64,000 bases of DNA, taken from positions 1 through 64,000 of the forward strand of contig JADKFY010000020.1 of NCBI GenBank assembly GCA_016717305.1, written 5' to 3'. The notes beneath the pieces were generated by a model that did not search any database, was not told the DNA's origin, and saw only the letters and a list, made by a program, of their open reading frames with translations. Source of the DNA: Flavobacteriales bacterium. GTDB taxonomy: Bacteria; Bacteroidota; Bacteroidia; Flavobacteriales_F; PHOS-HE28. Position numbers and translations under genes: made by a program. How positions within the stretch are numbered: position 1 is the first letter of the stretch; each line of letters starts with the position of its first letter. Shown here piece after piece: positions 61,771-64,000 of the stretch.

Positions 61771-63358
61771 CGGTGATGGCATTGGTGATGGTGAGATCCA
61801 ACGGGACTCCGTAAGGGAATACTATCGATACATTGAGCGGTTGCACATCGTAGTGTTGCCAATTCGCGTTAGGTCGGTCCCAGCTCCCTTCTTGGAGCGC
61901 AACAGCACGTGGCACCAGTGCGGTCCAAGCACCGTCCTTGCGTTCGGCGGTGAGCGTGTCCCGACCTGCGATGAGCTGTGGTGCGTTCTCCATGGGCCCG
62001 CTCCAAGTCAATCGAAAAGGTGCTTCAGAAGAAGACCGCAATGTGAGCTTCTCGCCACGTTCAACCGTTACATCATTCGCAGCTAGTCGCTTGTTAAGTC
62101 GATCCCAATAGGCATTGACGGTTGCTCGCATGCCAGCGAATGAACTGATGGTATGGACCACCGAAAAGCGATGCACATCGGCTGGTGTGAGGGAAACATG
62201 ACCGTACTTCTTCCGGTCCTGCAGAACGGAAGGTTGGATCTCTTCGATGGTGTGATCGTACTTCTCCATGAATTCGCCCTTCACGTATAGTTCCTGCAAT
62301 GCCTGGTACGCATAGCGGTCGCGCAACAAACGCCATTCGGGGATACGCAGGAACCAATGCGCAATGGCATCGTTGATGAAGTAGAGCGGCTCTCCCTCCG
62401 GCGGGAACATCAGCAACGCATCCCAGAAGATCGGATAGAACACCCCGGTGCGCTCATTCATCACCAACCATTGGTTGTGGTACTGGTCCATGTGCTTGGT
62501 GTTCACCACTACCATGGCGGCGAGGTAGCGTGCATACGTGTCCACGTCGATCAATTTGGCCAACGTATCCCTGCGCTCCGATAATGTGCGCAAGGTGTCC
62601 TGGACCACGGAGATCAGCGCTTTCAACTGCGCCTGCGCTGCAGTGCTGTCGGCCTTTCCCACGAATTCCCAATGATCGGCACTCTCCCACAACCGACGCT
62701 TGGGCGGAAGCTTGCGGTCGATGATCGGGGCATAGTCCCCTTTGAAGACCGGCACCTCTTTCTTCGCAATGCCCCTGATCTTCTCGAAGTCGCCATCGAT
62801 CTGTTCGTACATCTCCATCACACCTTGGTCGGAGTCGTTGATCCTCACGTAGACCATTTCGTTCCACGGAACCGGAACTCCCATGCGGCCAGCGATCCAA
62901 ATGCCCAAGTGGTTGTTCACCATGTTGAAGGACTTGGGGTTGATCACATTGAGCTTGCGGTAGGGCGCGAAGGGATTGTCCTTTTTCAATTTCAACCGGA
63001 AGGATCTCTTATCGCCTAGATAGTGGGACGCGGAGTACATGCCGCGATACCGGAACGTGACTGGGTACTCCACTCCATGTTCCAGCACAATTGCCGGAAA
63101 TTTCTCACCTCCGCTCCAAGGCAGATCGCTTTCCAATTGATCCAACGAGGCTTGGTCGATGCGAAGATCCAACTGGCGCAGGCGGTGCGGTCCGGGGTCT
63201 TGGGAAAGCCCGTCAACGGTGGTACTGAGGAAGGAAGCCGCAGAGATCTTGATCGCCCGATCGGGGCCCAATAGGAACACGAACACCACCAATGAAAGCA
63301 CCACGGCGATCAGCAGAAACCACCACCCGGCACCGATGCCTTTGCTCTCTCGGCTCAT
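61754..63358 (-). CDS. CotH kinase family protein
   Basis: 534 residues from ATG 63356-63358 (MSRESKGIGAGWWFLLIAVV), with one N-terminal membrane segment and a periplasmic CotH domain: VTFRYRGMYSASHYLGDKRS, LKLKKDNPFAPYRKLNVIN, RMGVPVPWNEMVYVRINDSDQG (the family's recognition loop, ending in MEMYEQI), and YAPIIDRKLPPKRRLW. Then YHNQWLVMNERTGVFYPIFWD matches the catalytic core seen in CotH proteins of Bacillus and fungi, which are atypical protein kinases. The start overlaps the stop of the small membrane gene upstream. Which protein is modified is unknown. Confidence 0.85.
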   Translation of the reverse strand: MSRESKGIGAGWWFLLIAVVLSLVVFVFLLGPDRAIKISAASFLSTTVDGLSQDPGPHRLRQLDLRIDQASLDQLESDLPWSGGEKFPAIVLEHGVEYPVTFRYRGMYSASHYLGDKRSFRLKLKKDNPFAPYRKLNVINPKSFNMVNNHLGIWIAGRMGVPVPWNEMVYVRINDSDQGVMEMYEQIDGDFEKIRGIAKKEVPVFKGDYAPIIDRKLPPKRRLWESADHWEFVGKADSTAAQAQLKALISVVQDTLRTLSERRDTLAKLIDVDTYARYLAAMVVVNTKHMDQYHNQWLVMNERTGVFYPIFWDALLMFPPEGEPLYFINDAIAHWFLRIPEWRLLRDRYAYQALQELYVKGEFMEKYDHTIEEIQPSVLQDRKKYGHVSLTPADVHRFSVVHTISSFAGMRATVNAYWDRLNKRLAANDVTVERGEKLTLRSSSEAPFRLTWSGPMENAPQLIAGRDTLTAERKDGAWTALVPRAVALQEGSWDRPNANWQHYDVQPLNVSIVFPYGVPLDLTITNAITDAEIK

Positions 63359-63762
63359 CGTGAACGGCCCGCGCCCAAGAGCAGGACCAACATGATCAGA
63401 ACTGTGAGCACAAGGAAACTTAGATTAAGGCCAAGGCCGAGCAAGGTGGCCAACAACATGACAGGGACCCACAAGCCCTGATGGTGATCACCACGACTGA
63501 ACAAACCCGCCACCGTAACGCCAACGGCAATGATGATGGAGGGAAGAATGCCCTCATGGAAGAAGCGCAGAACCAATACCAAGGCATACGCAGCAACAAG
63601 CAACAACAAGGAAAGAGCACCACGTCGCTCCGAAGGTCGCTGGCCCGCATTCCAACACCAACCGATGAGCACCAATGCCACGGCCAGCATTGCGAAAAGG
63701 GTGATCACTTCCACCCACCCGTGCAAAAGGGCGCCGGTCCATCGTTCGGCTTCGCTGCGCAT
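63355..63762 (-). CDS. Small multi-pass membrane protein in the CotH operon
   Basis: 135 residues from ATG 63760-63762 (MRSEAERWTGALL). Four hydrophobic segments are visible (VITLFAMLAVALVLIGWCW, LLLLVAAYALVLVLRFF, GILPSIIIAVGVTVAGL, LLATLLGLGLNLSFLVLTVLIM), in the manner of DUF4956-like proteins that accompany CotH genes. The family is not confirmed. The stop overlaps the CotH start (ATGA). Extending to 63792 would use a GTG. Confidence 0.55.
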   Translation of the reverse strand: MRSEAERWTGALLHGWVEVITLFAMLAVALVLIGWCWNAGQRPSERRGALSLLLLVAAYALVLVLRFFHEGILPSIIIAVGVTVAGLFSRGDHHQGLWVPVMLLATLLGLGLNLSFLVLTVLIMLVLLLGAGRSR

Positions 63763-63943
63763 TGCGTCCTGCTTTAAGCGTGCAAGGTGCAATTGCCAAC
63801 GGTCGCTACGACCAACGGTAACAAAGAGTTTTCAAGATGGGGTTGGGAACAGCCAAGAACGGCACACGGCCACAGGGCGAATGGCACCCACTACGAAACA
63901 GAATTCCTTGGTAAGCTTCCCGATGTCCGCAAGTTGACGTGGA

Positions 63944-64000
63944 CTACCCTTTCAAGTAGCGCTCCATCCAACTTTCGTGCAAGGGTACCCGGAATTGGTT
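63944..64000 (-). CDS. C-terminal end of a gene cut by the window edge
   Basis: A minus-strand frame is open from the last base of the window and ends with QFRVPLHESWMERYLKG before TAG at 63944-63946. It would be the gene upstream of the small membrane protein in the same operon; CotH clusters often have a VTC-type polymerase there. Only 18 residues are visible, so this is a position-based guess. Confidence 0.35.
   Translation of the reverse strand, partial: NQFRVPLHESWMERYLKG

Noticed and set aside
1..64000. tRNA, rRNA, insertion sequence or prophage genes
   Set aside because: I looked for CCA ends, tRNA clover-leaf sequences, transposase DDE motifs and integrases by eye and saw none; a short tRNA could still be missed without a covariance search.

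Overview
The window comes from a Bacteroidota genome, most likely Flavobacteriales, with G+C a little above half as judged by eye. The main signs are several secreted proteins ending in type IX secretion (T9SS) type A sorting domains, Bacteroidota-type promoter boxes (TAnnTTTG), few Shine-Dalgarno sequences, and lineage-typical families (DUF4924, DUF1987/SiaC-like, OstA-like, CotH). No rRNA, tRNA, CRISPR array, insertion sequence or prophage was recognised.

Layout. 1-9.06 kb is a surface-polysaccharide locus. On the plus strand are a methyltransferase fragment, a WbqC-like protein, a sugar-aminotransferase-like PLP protein and a sulfotransferase. On the minus strand are a DegT aminotransferase and two complete ABC-2 polysaccharide exporters (Wzm/Wzt pairs). 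The first 4.9 kb is riddled with frameshifts. 9.08-11.5 kb encodes a Wzc-like tyrosine autokinase with a tyrosine-rich tail, also frameshifted. Divergent from it is a tight three-gene operon (11.72-12.94 kb): a 71-residue substrate with a PID-type C-terminal sorting signal, an exosortase-like enzyme with Cys/Arg/His catalytic residues, and a small membrane partner. This is the most interesting system in the window.

13-31.7 kb is mainly housekeeping and stress genes: glyA, a methyltransferase, an HTTM-like/DUF5819-like membrane pair, a large SBBP-repeat T9SS protein, fahA, a relA/spoT gene with a frameshift, a Fur-family regulator overlapping a STAS gene, purA, an RNA m5C methyltransferase, TonB-C-like proteins, an Hsp20, a universal stress protein and a SiaC-like protein. 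31.6-43.1 kb holds envelope proteins (lipoprotein, TPR, Spy-like, beta-barrel), a MoxR/VWA pair, two related T9SS proteins and a nitroreductase.

43.2-49 kb is a block of T9SS cargo, including a secreted agmatine/peptidylarginine deiminase-like enzyme. 49-59 kb has an MltF-like transglycosylase, AcpH, a LytS/LytTR two-component pair, a second response regulator, an Skp-like protein, DUF4924, an OstA-like protein whose 3' end is duplicated around a T9SS remnant, and a PfpI-family protein. 59.5-64 kb is a minus-strand CotH operon.

Non-coding features include four large inverted-repeat elements (6.8, 42.2, 43.1 and 53.3 kb) and several hairpin terminators. About nine further single-base frameshifts lie in otherwise well-conserved genes outside the first 5 kb. 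They look more like assembly indels than biological decay, so broken genes should be read with that caution.
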